Shown here: one piece after another, positions 40,803 through 50,513 of the stretch
Layout of the letters: each line of letters begins with the position of its first letter
Position numbering within the stretch: position 1 is the first letter of the stretch
Assembly (NCBI RefSeq): GCF_023667495.1
Contig: NZ_JAMOZL010000003.1
Span: 186,001-250,000, forward strand
Origin: Dyadobacter sp. MSC1_007
GTDB lineage: Bacteria; Bacteroidota; Bacteroidia; Cytophagales; Spirosomataceae
Reading direction: 5' to 3'
DNA length: 64,000 bases
The notes under the pieces: generated by a model
Told to the model about the DNA's origin: nothing
The model's input: only the letters and a program-made list of their open reading frames with translations
The model's database searches: none
Translations under genes and position numbers: made by a program

Positions 40803-43800
40803 ATGAAGTCGAAAGATTTTTACTACACACTAATTTTTGTAGCAGCATTGTCCGTCGCTACCAATGCGCAGCCACGCAAAGATTACAAAGTGCTCCTGAA
40901 AAGCGGGGCTTTTACGCCGGAAAGAAATGTTAGTGCCGATCCAAACCGGCCCTCTGGCTTTAGACTCTCAAACGCCGGACAGAAATCGTTGGTGATCATT
41001 CAATTCGAAGACATCCCAACGGAAGCGGAACGGAACCAGTTGAAAAGTGAAGGCATAGAGCTGCTCGAATACCTCCCTAACTACGCCTACACTGCTACGA
41101 TTGCAGGAAGCGGCAATCTGCGGGCACTTGCAAGGACCAAAGGCCGGGCCGTGGTCGAGTTGAGCGCGGAGCAAAAAATGCATCCGGGGCTTGTCGTTGG
41201 CAGCATTCCTCCTCATGCATACGCCACTCCGGGAAAGGTCGACCTCTGGATCAGCTATCCCAAATCGTTCACCTACGAGGAAGTCCGGAATGCGTTGGGA
41301 ACAATGAATTTTGATATTATTTCGGACCAATTTCAGGCTTACCACGTGCTGGCTGTGAGGATTCCTGCCAGTCAGCTAAAACAGCTTGCCGAACAGCCGT
41401 TCGTTCAATATGTGCAGCCTGTGCCACAGTCGGACAGGCCGTTCAACAACAAAAGTACTGTCAATGCGAGAGCTAATGTACTGCGGTCTGCATTGCCGGG
41501 CGGACGCAATCTCAGCGGTGCCGGTGTAGTTGTAGGTGTTGGTGATGAATCCAATCCGCTGCGGCATATCGACTTCAACAACCGGGTGATCAACCGTGCA
41601 GCCATCGAAACGGGTTCGCACGGCTTGCATGTAATGGGTACGCTGGCGGGCGCAGGTGTGATGGATGAGCGCTTCACCGGTTATGCGCCCAACGTGACGA
41701 TCGTGAAGCAAAGCTATTCGAACATACTGGCCAACTCCCCCCAATATGTACAGGATTTCGGAATGGTGATCACCAATAATTCCTACGGCTCTGATGTGAT
41801 CACTTGCGAAACAAACGGCGTCTATGACCTTTATTCCTACATTCTGGATCAGCAGGCGTTACAAATGCCCCACTTGCAGCATGTGTTCGCGGCGGGAAAT
41901 AGCGGCATCCTTACCTGCACTCCTTTTGCAGCCGGGTTTGCTACGGTGCTGGGCGGATATCAAACCGCCAAAAATGTTATTACGGTAGGCGCAACCGGTG
42001 AAACCGGCCTCGTATCGACATTGTCGAGCCGCGGGCCGGTGAAAGACGGTCGTACCAAGCCTGAGATCATGGCGCAAGGCAGTGGAATCATGTCGACGAT
42101 CCCGGTTAACCTCTACGGCAGTGGTACCGGAACCAGCATGGCAGCGCCGGCAGTTTCGGGCGGGTTGGCAATGCTGTACGAGCGGTACAGGCAGTTAAAC
42201 GGCAATCAAAATCCCAAAAACGCCCTGATGAAAGCCTTGCTGTGCAATGGCGCCATCGATAAAGGTAAGGAGGGACCCGACTACCAGTTCGGTTTCGGCT
42301 GGATGAACCTGACCCGGTCCGTGAAAATACTTGAATCGAATAGTTACACCACAGCGCAGGTATCACATCAGGTTACCAATAACTTCTCTATCCAGGTTCC
42401 TTCCAACACAGCACAATTGCGGGTGATGTTGTATTGGAATGATCCCGCCGGGTCTACGCTTGCATCGCAGAACCTGGTGCATAATCTTGATCTTTCGGTA
42501 ACAAACCCTCTTTCCAAAGTTGTACTGCCAAAAATTCTGAACCCGTCCGCGGGAAGTGTCGATGTCGCTGCGGTATCCGGTGTGGATAACCTCAATAACA
42601 TGGAGCAGGTGGTGATCAACGATCCGGTGGAAGGACAATACAATATTTCCGTAAAAGGAAGCACCGTCGGGCAGACTCCCTCGCAGGAGTATCATGTAGT
42701 ATATGATATTGTACCCAATTCGCTGGCGATAACTTATCCGATGGGAGGCGAGCGCCTGAAAGACAATGATGCCATTTATATCACCTGGGACGCATTTGGC
42801 AATACTTCCAGCACATTTACTGTACAATACAGCGGTAACGACGGAGCCAACTGGAGCACCATCGGGAGCAACCTGGCGGCGGGGACAAGTCAGTTTGCCT
42901 GGCCTATACCCGGCGGGTTCAGGACGGACAAGGCGAGGGTGAGAATTATCCAGAACAGCACCGGTGCGGAAAGTATCAGCGCGCCGTTCACCGTGGTCGG
43001 GGTTCCTGCGGTTACTTTATCAGCGCTGCAATGCGAAGGATACATTGCTTTGGACTGGACAGCCGTGACGGGTGCAACCGATTATGAAGTGATGATATTA
43101 AAAGGAAAGGAAATGATGCCAGCCGGGACCACAACTGGTACGAGCTACGTAATTGGCGGACTGCTCAAAGATTCTACCTATTATGTTTCGGTAAGGGCGA
43201 GACTGAACGGCAATCCAGGGAGAAGAGCGCTGGCCATTTCCCGCAAGCCCGACTCCGGGACCTGCGCAGGCAGCATTTCAGATAATGATCTCAAAATCGA
43301 ATCGATCCTGACGCCCGTCGCTTCCGGCAGGAAAAATACTTCTTCGCAGCTTGGCAATTCAATTTTTGTGAAGATCAGGATCAAAAATCTGGATGATGTG
43401 GATTTCAATGGCCCGGTGGACGTAGGTTACAAGCTCAATGGAGTTTCGGTCCCCATCGAGACGATAACGCCTTTTATCGAAAAAGGAAAAACCTATGACC
43501 ATACATTCTCGGTGGGAGCGGATTTGTCTAATACTGGTGACTATACATTTAAGATATACATCCACGGGACAAATGACCTTGTTGCTGCCAACGATACTTT
43601 GGTCAAAACTTTCCGGCAGCTGCCGAATGACGCGATAGCGCTGCCGTTTGTGGACAATATGGAGAATTTGCCTGTCCAGACGATTGTCACAAGCCAGGTG
43701 GGTCTTACAGGCGACGGCCGTTACGATTTTAGTCCCGGTACAGACGCCGGGCGGATCAGGACATTTGTTAATTCCGGGCTTGCCGCGTCGGGGCAACGGG

Positions 43801-46190
43801 CACTTACGTTGGATGCCAACCGGTATTATTCCCTGGGGAACACTAATTACCTTTCAGCGACATTCAATATGGGCGCCTACGACATCAGCAAGGACGATGT
43901 AAGGCTTGTTTTTTCCTATAAAAACCATGGACAGAAGACCAATGCGAACAACAAGGTTTGGATACGGGGCAAAGATTCCGACGCCTGGGTCGAGGCATAT
44001 GATCTTTTTGCAAACCAAAATCTTACACAGCAAGGTTATAAAACTACTCCTGGGCTTGAAGTAAGCGCGCTCTTGTCGCAAAATGGCATGAATTTCTCGT
44101 CCAGTTTCCAGGTGCGCTGGGGGCAATGGGGGAAAATAATCACTGCCGATTACAGCAGTGGCGCAGGTTATTCCTTCGACGATATCAAGTTGCTTTCGGT
44201 TACCGACGATATCCAGATGCAGAGCCTTCTGACGCCGTTGCCTGAAAGTTGCGGGCTAGGCAATGCAGAACCTGTTTCCGTCAGGATCCGCAACAGTTCT
44301 GCGAGGGATATCGCAAAGCTGCTGGTTGCGTTCAGGTTACCCAACGGCACGGTGATCAGGGACACGATCCCGTCGCTTGCCAAAAGGACCACGGCAGATT
44401 TTGTTTTTACAATGAAAGCAGATTTGTCCGCCATTGGTGCGTTAGATGTGAAGGTTTGGTCGGAATTAAATTCGGACAGCTTTCGTGATAATGACACCGT
44501 TTCGGTAACGATTTTCAATGCACCGGTGCTCAGTTCTTTCCCTTATCTCGAGAATTTTGAAACAGGTGACGGATTCTGGAGTGCGAAGGGGATTAATAGC
44601 TCCTGGCAGCATGGCATACCTACCTCAATCCTTGTGGGAACTGCCGCGAGCGGTAGTAAAATCTGGAAGACAAACCTGTCGGGCAGCTATCACGACAAGG
44701 AAGAATCCTACCTGTATTCTCCCTGCTTCAATGTAAGTTCGCTGAGCGCACCAACGCTCAGTTTCAGCGCCGTAATCGACCTTGAAGTGTGCGAGCCTAC
44801 GCCATGCGATTATGTTTATATTGAATATTCCGGCAATAATGGCCCGTGGACCCGGCTCGGGGCAGCAGGCCAGGGGACCAATTGGTATAACAAAACATAT
44901 TCAGGAAGCGGGGCGTGGAGTATGCAGGATTATCTGCGCTGGCACGTGGCTACAATCCCGTTACCGACTGGTTTTTCGAGTTTGAAACTAAGGTTCGTGA
45001 TGAAGTCTGATGGCTTTACGCATCGAGAAGGGATTGCTTTGGACGATATCCATATTTACGATAACGTCTCGGCAATCTACGACGGGTTGGGTTCTCCGGT
45101 TACCAAGAATGTATCCGGTGGGTCTGATTGGGTTAATTTCGTGCAAAACGGGAAGATCATGGCCGCCATCAACCCCCATGGGCAAAATATGGGAACTACT
45201 GTGGTGCAATCCTATGTGAACACGGCGGCGGTAAGAAACGCCAATGGCCAGTATTATCTTGACCGGAACTTCACAGTGAAACCGTCGAATGCATCGCTTG
45301 CGGAGTCGGCCACTGTGCGGTTTTACTTTTTAGAGAATGAAAGCGAAGAATTACTCAGCGCATCTGGTTGTAATATTTGCGGCAAACCGGCCAGTGCATA
45401 CGAATTAGGCATTTCGAAATATAATAATACGACCGACCGGTCCAAAGAGGATGGGTCAATAGCAAACAGCACAGATGGCGGCTGGTCGTTCCATCCCGCC
45501 GGGGAGGTTAAGATTGTGCCTTACGGCAATGGATATTATGCGGAAATGCAAATGAAGACGTTTTCGGAATTCTGGTTATCAAAAGGTTTTGCTGGAAATT
45601 CGGGTGCATTACCTGTCCAGCTGATTAGTTTCAATGCGCGCCGGAAGCCCGGTGATGAAAGTTCGAAAGATGTGATCGTTGAGTGGGAAACCGCTTCGGA
45701 AGAGAATTTCGACCACTTTGATATTGAATTTGCCATCGGCGATGACGCTTACCGCGAGGGACGTTTTGTGAAAATTGCACAGATAAATGGAGAAGGCGGG
45801 TTGAAAACCACCAGGAAATATGATTATACCGACAAAAGCGCCGGTAAATGGGGAACCGTTTATTACCGCCTGAAAATGGTTGACATCGACAGCACCTATC
45901 AGTATTCACGGACGAGAAGCGTGCAGTTTGAAACGCAGCCTGGCTGGGCAGTGTATCCCAATCCTTCCAAAGGGGTTTTTTATGTCGGATATGCAACCGA
46001 AGCTAAGGATGTCGCGGTCAATGTGTATGACCTTCATGGCAGAGTTTTAAAGAAAATCAGTTCAAATGCGCCTGCGGGAAATCAAAAGCAAAAAGTGGAT
46101 CTTTCGGGGCGAGAATTCAGGGAGGGAATGTATTTGCTGGAAGTAACGACTGGCGAAACGAAACAGGTTTTCCAGGTGTTGAAAGACTGA
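40803..46190 (+). CDS. Giant secreted subtilisin-like (S8) protease with T9SS sorting domain
   Basis: The ATG at 40803 gives a Sec signal (MKSKDFYYTLIFVAALSVAT, cleaved before QPRK); 1795 residues in all. A propeptide-like part precedes the S8 catalytic domain with Asp in VVVGVGDESN (about 246), His in GSHGLHVMGTLAGAG (about 272) and Ser in GTGTSMAAPAVSGG (about 443). Next are a P-domain-like region, an Ig/FN3 stretch (VTLSALQCEGYIALDWTAVT), CARDB-like repeats and MAM-like blocks. The last 80 residues are a type-A T9SS sorting domain (VYPNPSKGVFYV, VYDLHGRVLKKI, GMYLLEV). It would cross the outer membrane by T9SS and act on extracellular proteins. Preceded by an inverted repeat. Confidence 0.93.
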   Translation: MKSKDFYYTLIFVAALSVATNAQPRKDYKVLLKSGAFTPERNVSADPNRPSGFRLSNAGQKSLVIIQFEDIPTEAERNQLKSEGIELLEYLPNYAYTATIAGSGNLRALARTKGRAVVELSAEQKMHPGLVVGSIPPHAYATPGKVDLWISYPKSFTYEEVRNALGTMNFDIISDQFQAYHVLAVRIPASQLKQLAEQPFVQYVQPVPQSDRPFNNKSTVNARANVLRSALPGGRNLSGAGVVVGVGDESNPLRHIDFNNRVINRAAIETGSHGLHVMGTLAGAGVMDERFTGYAPNVTIVKQSYSNILANSPQYVQDFGMVITNNSYGSDVITCETNGVYDLYSYILDQQALQMPHLQHVFAAGNSGILTCTPFAAGFATVLGGYQTAKNVITVGATGETGLVSTLSSRGPVKDGRTKPEIMAQGSGIMSTIPVNLYGSGTGTSMAAPAVSGGLAMLYERYRQLNGNQNPKNALMKALLCNGAIDKGKEGPDYQFGFGWMNLTRSVKILESNSYTTAQVSHQVTNNFSIQVPSNTAQLRVMLYWNDPAGSTLASQNLVHNLDLSVTNPLSKVVLPKILNPSAGSVDVAAVSGVDNLNNMEQVVINDPVEGQYNISVKGSTVGQTPSQEYHVVYDIVPNSLAITYPMGGERLKDNDAIYITWDAFGNTSSTFTVQYSGNDGANWSTIGSNLAAGTSQFAWPIPGGFRTDKARVRIIQNSTGAESISAPFTVVGVPAVTLSALQCEGYIALDWTAVTGATDYEVMILKGKEMMPAGTTTGTSYVIGGLLKDSTYYVSVRARLNGNPGRRALAISRKPDSGTCAGSISDNDLKIESILTPVASGRKNTSSQLGNSIFVKIRIKNLDDVDFNGPVDVGYKLNGVSVPIETITPFIEKGKTYDHTFSVGADLSNTGDYTFKIYIHGTNDLVAANDTLVKTFRQLPNDAIALPFVDNMENLPVQTIVTSQVGLTGDGRYDFSPGTDAGRIRTFVNSGLAASGQRALTLDANRYYSLGNTNYLSATFNMGAYDISKDDVRLVFSYKNHGQKTNANNKVWIRGKDSDAWVEAYDLFANQNLTQQGYKTTPGLEVSALLSQNGMNFSSSFQVRWGQWGKIITADYSSGAGYSFDDIKLLSVTDDIQMQSLLTPLPESCGLGNAEPVSVRIRNSSARDIAKLLVAFRLPNGTVIRDTIPSLAKRTTADFVFTMKADLSAIGALDVKVWSELNSDSFRDNDTVSVTIFNAPVLSSFPYLENFETGDGFWSAKGINSSWQHGIPTSILVGTAASGSKIWKTNLSGSYHDKEESYLYSPCFNVSSLSAPTLSFSAVIDLEVCEPTPCDYVYIEYSGNNGPWTRLGAAGQGTNWYNKTYSGSGAWSMQDYLRWHVATIPLPTGFSSLKLRFVMKSDGFTHREGIALDDIHIYDNVSAIYDGLGSPVTKNVSGGSDWVNFVQNGKIMAAINPHGQNMGTTVVQSYVNTAAVRNANGQYYLDRNFTVKPSNASLAESATVRFYFLENESEELLSASGCNICGKPASAYELGISKYNNTTDRSKEDGSIANSTDGGWSFHPAGEVKIVPYGNGYYAEMQMKTFSEFWLSKGFAGNSGALPVQLISFNARRKPGDESSKDVIVEWETASEENFDHFDIEFAIGDDAYREGRFVKIAQINGEGGLKTTRKYDYTDKSAGKWGTVYYRLKMVDIDSTYQYSRTRSVQFETQPGWAVYPNPSKGVFYVGYATEAKDVAVNVYDLHGRVLKKISSNAPAGNQKQKVDLSGREFREGMYLLEVTTGETKQVFQVLKD

Positions 46191-46269
46191 CGTCATGAAA
46201 ATGCTTTTGCATTGCAGCAGATCGAGCTGAAATGGCGAACAGGACATTACCCGCCTCGGGTTTCACCAA

Positions 46270-47256
46270 ATGAAAATCATGAATAAAGTTTTATTGATCC
46301 TCTGCCTTTTTTCCCTTTCCGACGCTTACGCCCAGATCAACGGAAGGTCAGCCAACATCATTCTTGACACCGACATTGGTCCCGACTATGACGACGTCGG
46401 TGCCATGGCGATGATGCACGCATTGGCGGATAAAGGCGAAGTAAGGCCGCTGGCAGTGATTTCGTCAAACAAAAATGAACTGGTTGTCCCGACCATTGAG
46501 ATACTTAATACCTATTTCGGAAGACCGGAATTGCCAACTGGCGCACCGAAAGGCAACGGTGCAAGCTTTGGAGCTACGCAAAAGTGGCCCGAGATGCTGG
46601 TCGAAAAATATCCTCATAAAATTGCAAAGACGTCGGACGCACCGGATGCCGTGGCAACCTATCGCCAGATCCTTGCCAAACAGCCAGACCAGAGCGTAAC
46701 GATTGTCACGGTTGGCTTTTTGACCAACCTGGCCGACCTCCTGGATTCCGGTCCGGATAAAAATTCACAGTTGTCAGGCAGCAGTCTGGTCAGAAAGAAA
46801 GTCAAACAGCTTGTTTCGATGGCGGGAGGCTTTCCGAAAGGTTGGGAATACAATGTAAGGGTTGATTCTGTGGCATCTGCCAAAGTATTTTCAGAATGGC
46901 CGACAGAGATACTTTTCAGCGGGTTTGAAATAGGAAAAGAAATTAAAACCGGCAAGAAACTGATCGCCAATGAAAGCCTGAAAAGTCCAGTTAAGGAAGT
47001 TTTTGCAATGGCTATGCCGCAAAGTAAGGAGGATGCGGACGGGCGCATGAGCTGGGACCAGACTGCCGTGCTGGTGGCTGTGAGGGGCATTCAGCCTTAT
47101 TTTGGTGTAAAAAGAGGTAAAATCGTCATCCAAGGCGGCAGCAACAGCTGGCAGGACGATCCTATGGGGCCGCACGCGTATCTCACTCCCGCAATGCCCG
47201 TCGAACAACTCACGGCACTAATCGAAGGGCTGATGATGTGGGAAGGTAAGCGATAG
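46270..47256 (+). CDS. Secreted nucleoside-hydrolase-like protein (IUNH family)
   Basis: This 328-residue protein has a Sec signal (VLLILCLFSLSDAYA). The IUNH fold is marked by NIILDTDIGPDYDDVGAMAM with the calcium-binding DTDxxxDxDD cluster (DTDIGPDYDD), LAVISSNKNELVVPTIEILN and, later, VTIVTVGFLTNLADLLDS and the metal-site Asp in RMSWDQTAVLV. Members cleave the N-glycosidic bond of ribonucleosides; exported ones may scavenge nucleosides, and some relatives have altered substrates. It follows the subtilase by 79 bp on the same strand, with no shared purpose evident. It ends 2 bp from the convergent aldolase. Confidence 0.9.
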   Translation: MKIMNKVLLILCLFSLSDAYAQINGRSANIILDTDIGPDYDDVGAMAMMHALADKGEVRPLAVISSNKNELVVPTIEILNTYFGRPELPTGAPKGNGASFGATQKWPEMLVEKYPHKIAKTSDAPDAVATYRQILAKQPDQSVTIVTVGFLTNLADLLDSGPDKNSQLSGSSLVRKKVKQLVSMAGGFPKGWEYNVRVDSVASAKVFSEWPTEILFSGFEIGKEIKTGKKLIANESLKSPVKEVFAMAMPQSKEDADGRMSWDQTAVLVAVRGIQPYFGVKRGKIVIQGGSNSWQDDPMGPHAYLTPAMPVEQLTALIEGLMMWEGKR

Positions 47257-47258
47257 TC

Positions 47259-48071
47259 TTAAACGACCATCGCTTCGGTACTTTTTCCGCTGATATGATC
47301 ACCGGCGGCCAGCTTGATCTTATCCAAATCTTCATTCAATCTTTGCGTGAATAGCGCTATATCGAAGCTATGAACGACGATATTCGCTCCTTCTTTCATC
47401 CAGTGGATCTGCCGCTCCGGTTCGAGTGAAAAATGGATGCCTATCGAGACACCTTTGGCACGAGCGGTGCGGATAATGTAAGAAACCGCCTTTTCGAACT
47501 CCGGATGGTCATATTGCTCGGGTAGGCCCAGGCTTACTGAGAGATCATGAGGGCCGATAAAAACAGCGTCCAGGCCTGGCACGGAAAGCAATGCGTCGAG
47601 CTTATCCATCGCAGGGACACTCTCAATATTCGCAATGCAGATATTGCCTGCATTATAATGTGCCACATAATCTTGCAAGTGCTGTGGCATAACCGCCTTT
47701 CCTGACAAATAATCTGCTAAAACCTCTCCTTTTAGTGGTCGATATTTGGTTGCTCCCACGAGTTCGGTGATCTGATCGGTGGATTCCAGATAAGGCGCTA
47801 CGATTCCTTTCGCACCCGCATCTATCGCCTGACAAGCCAGGTAAGGATCGGGACAGGGAATGCGCACAATGGGGGTAATGCCGAGATGTTTGAACTGCTG
47901 GCACATGGCAGCAACTTCATGCCTGCCCAGCGGTACATGCTCCGTATCAATAAATACGAAATCGACGCCGGTTTTTTTGATTGCCGCCGGCCACATTGGT
48001 CCGGTTGCAGTAATGCAGGTGCCGTATACATTGCTTCCGCTCCTTAACTTGTCGAGTAATGACGGGTTCAT
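47259..48071 (-). CDS. HpcH/HpaI-family aldolase (2-keto-3-deoxy sugar acid type)
   Basis: The true start is the ATG at 48071 (MNPSLLDKLRSGSNVYGTCI), giving 270 residues. The frame continues upstream to 48383 into the preceding gene without family similarity. The TIM barrel carries DFVFIDTEHVPLGRHEVAAM, TPIVRIPCPDPYLACQAIDA, GAKGIVAPYLESTDQ and the metal ligand segment DAVFIGPHDLSVSLGLPEQY. Such enzymes cleave 2-keto-3-deoxy-L-rhamnonate, 4-hydroxy-2-oxo acids or related sugar acids into pyruvate plus an aldehyde. It is the last gene of the nagX-GH operon (11-bp gap), so it may split a keto-acid derived from the glycan. Confidence 0.9.
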   Translation of the reverse strand: MNPSLLDKLRSGSNVYGTCITATGPMWPAAIKKTGVDFVFIDTEHVPLGRHEVAAMCQQFKHLGITPIVRIPCPDPYLACQAIDAGAKGIVAPYLESTDQITELVGATKYRPLKGEVLADYLSGKAVMPQHLQDYVAHYNAGNICIANIESVPAMDKLDALLSVPGLDAVFIGPHDLSVSLGLPEQYDHPEFEKAVSYIIRTARAKGVSIGIHFSLEPERQIHWMKEGANIVVHSFDIALFTQRLNEDLDKIKLAAGDHISGKSTEAMVV

Positions 48072-48082
48072 TTGCTTTGGGG

Positions 48083-50503
48083 TTATTGTTTTAAAATCCA
48101 GATCTCGGTTACCTGTGAGCCGCGTTCGCCTTCCCCGCACGTCCAGCTGAAAGTTACTTTGCCGTCGGCAGTGGCAGTTTTGGGAATATTGAATTCGAAT
48201 GTCGGTTGTTCGCCGGTCTGGATAAAATCGTGAATGGTCTGGCCATCGTCCGTGGTCATTTTCATCCTTGAACGGAAGCGGCCGGTGTAAGATATCCTGA
48301 TGCGGTAAGAAGCCGTCGGGTCCAGTGTTTCGTATTTGATATGTAAAGGCTGATCGTAAAGTGTTTTGGCCTGCTTCATCCACGCCCTGGGTGTGACCTG
48401 GCCTTTGAAACCTGTTGCTTGTATTTCGTCAACCCATTCTTCTCCTACCAAACCAACGCCAAATCCGGTCCTTGGGGATTGCAGGCTTCCCGGGTCTTGT
48501 TCCCAGGGCAGGCCGGGTACTATTCGCTGCCAGCTTTCCGGATCGCCGAAATGGTCGTAAAAACCACCTGGTCCTGGGTCGGTACGGTGCAACACCGCAT
48601 CGATTTCTTTCAGCATTTCTGCTTCGCTACCCAGTTTTTCGATTCTCTGAAGTTGGTCGAGCAGATAAGGCGAATCATTAAGGGGCATATTAATTAGGTC
48701 TATAAAATTGCCCCTTCCCGACATCGCGCCGTGTTTTTTCATGGTCAGCTGCGCACCGATGCTTTTATAAAGAGAGTCGGCAAGATCCTGGCATTTAGCC
48801 TGATAATCCGGCAGGATAGGTTGTTTCCAGGCGCTTTCCAGCACGCTGGTTGCCTCACGGATCGCCTTCACGGCACCAGCCGGTTTGGCCGCGTCGAGTA
48901 TGCGCCGTGCATGTTGTTCCAGCTCGGTTTCGTAGATCAGCCTTTTGCGGGTATAAGCATCGAAATATGCCCTGATCAGCCCCATTTGGAACCGGGGATT
49001 TTGAAGCAATTTGAGCGGCGCCAACTTTTCGAGCGTCTGCCATTGGTGGAGTGTAACGTCCACGCCGTCATTGGTGATCAATTCTCCCCGCCAGTTGCGT
49101 TCGAGGGAAACGATGCCTTGCGCGCCTGCTTCGGTATATCCAGATCCAAAAAACAGTCTTGCGTAATCCCGCAATGTCTCGATCACCGGCGTATCAGGGT
49201 TCCAATCCTGATCGCTCCAAACGAACTTGTTGACATCGTCGTTGGTACCCTCTGAGTAACTCACACTGCCGATCCCGTATTGGTCCAATGCATTGTGTAT
49301 GGTTTTTTCGTCGAAAGGGCGGGGATTAATGCTCTCGCGGCCGAGCGTCATGGCAAATGCGAGGTCCCAATGCGGCACGGGATATTGTGAGCTGTAATTG
49401 TGTGTAATGTCTGGATAATGGCGGATCGGGATTCCGGGTTTCAGAAGTTCCCGGATTTTGTGAACAGGGATTTTAACCCACGGACCAAAAACAACCCCGC
49501 CAAACCACGGGTATTCCTTATTAGCATGCGCAAAGAATGCATCGAACCATTTTTGTGTAGGTCTGAATACTTGTGGCGATACCCATATTTTGGCGTTGGG
49601 ATGGTATTTCTGCAATACAACCGCCTCTTTGGCAAGCCAGCTGAAAAGCACGTCTGGTTCGAGCTCGCCCGGGTCGCCTGCGGGAACGAATACTGCATTG
49701 AGCTTTGGAAGACTCGCAAATACCTGGTCGCGCTCGGCCAGTTCTTTGGCGATGGAATCCGGATGCGCATAATTCTTGCCCATATTGGGATACCATATCG
49801 ATACATCCAGGCCGTAAGATTTGCAGATCCGCGACTGCTCCACGATCATCTGCGCCGCCGGGATTTTCATATGCTTGCTGGTAGCGTCGTCGTCGGTGCG
49901 TGGGGGAAGTATTTCAATGGTATTCGCCCCAAATAATGCCAGTTCACGAATATATTGGTCGAATGCTGCGACTGTGAATGCGTCATATGCATTGGTTTTG
50001 GGACGGTAACCGAGCTGGTGACCCCGAACCGGATATTTTGGACTGGTACTTATAGAAAATGTATCGGCCAGGGCAATCGCACCGGGCTTCATTTCGAGAT
50101 TTCGGAGCAATCGCCCTATTCCGTAGAGCATGCCGCGCGCATCTTTGGCTATGATAGCAACAGTATTGTTTTGCTTTAATACCACAATTTTAAAACCTTC
50201 ATCACTGATGCTGGTTTGCCTCGGGATTCGATTCCGATAAGCCTCGGGAAGCTTGGAAAGGTCTTTTCCGAGAGTAAGGATAATCGTAGTGCCGCTTTTC
50301 GGTATACGCTTCAAAACGGGGAGGAGAATGCCGGTCCTTTTGGCGACTTCGGTTTGAAGGACTTCCACGCTTCTTAGCATAATGGCAGGATCGGCAGTGG
50401 TGCTGACTATGCGGCTTTTGGAAAGATCGATCCCATAAGCAGCTCCGGCGGCATGAAGTATCACAGCCAGTATAAACAATCTGAATGAGTTTCCGGACGC
50501 CAT
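48083..50503 (-). CDS. Large exported putative glycoside hydrolase with GH20b/GH67-like N-terminal domain
   Basis: The ATG at 50503 gives MASGNSFRLFILAVILHAAG with a Sec signal; the longer frame to 50866 overlaps nagX and is rejected. About 806 residues. The N-terminal part (30-145; VEVLQTEVAKRTGILLPV, DEGFKIVVLKQNNTVAIIA, RGMLYGIGRLLRNLEM) resembles the small domain before the barrels of GH20, GH67 and GH163-like enzymes. The middle is a probable TIM barrel (LGYRPKTNAYDAFTVAAFDQ, NAVFVPAGDPGELEPDVLFS, WFGGVVFGPWVKIP, GSVSYSEGTNDDVNKFVW with candidate acidic residues). A helical part and a C-terminal beta domain follow. I cannot assign a known GH family. Cotranscribed with nagX and an aldolase. 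Confidence 0.75.
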   Translation of the reverse strand: MASGNSFRLFILAVILHAAGAAYGIDLSKSRIVSTTADPAIMLRSVEVLQTEVAKRTGILLPVLKRIPKSGTTIILTLGKDLSKLPEAYRNRIPRQTSISDEGFKIVVLKQNNTVAIIAKDARGMLYGIGRLLRNLEMKPGAIALADTFSISTSPKYPVRGHQLGYRPKTNAYDAFTVAAFDQYIRELALFGANTIEILPPRTDDDATSKHMKIPAAQMIVEQSRICKSYGLDVSIWYPNMGKNYAHPDSIAKELAERDQVFASLPKLNAVFVPAGDPGELEPDVLFSWLAKEAVVLQKYHPNAKIWVSPQVFRPTQKWFDAFFAHANKEYPWFGGVVFGPWVKIPVHKIRELLKPGIPIRHYPDITHNYSSQYPVPHWDLAFAMTLGRESINPRPFDEKTIHNALDQYGIGSVSYSEGTNDDVNKFVWSDQDWNPDTPVIETLRDYARLFFGSGYTEAGAQGIVSLERNWRGELITNDGVDVTLHQWQTLEKLAPLKLLQNPRFQMGLIRAYFDAYTRKRLIYETELEQHARRILDAAKPAGAVKAIREATSVLESAWKQPILPDYQAKCQDLADSLYKSIGAQLTMKKHGAMSGRGNFIDLINMPLNDSPYLLDQLQRIEKLGSEAEMLKEIDAVLHRTDPGPGGFYDHFGDPESWQRIVPGLPWEQDPGSLQSPRTGFGVGLVGEEWVDEIQATGFKGQVTPRAWMKQAKTLYDQPLHIKYETLDPTASYRIRISYTGRFRSRMKMTTDDGQTIHDFIQTGEQPTFEFNIPKTATADGKVTFSWTCGEGERGSQVTEIWILKQ

Positions 50504-50513
50504 TTTTAGGGAT

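Noticed and set aside
48072..48383. N-terminal extension of the HpcH aldolase frame
   Set aside because: It overlaps the 3' end of the upstream gene and shows no family similarity; the ATG at 48071 matches the family start.
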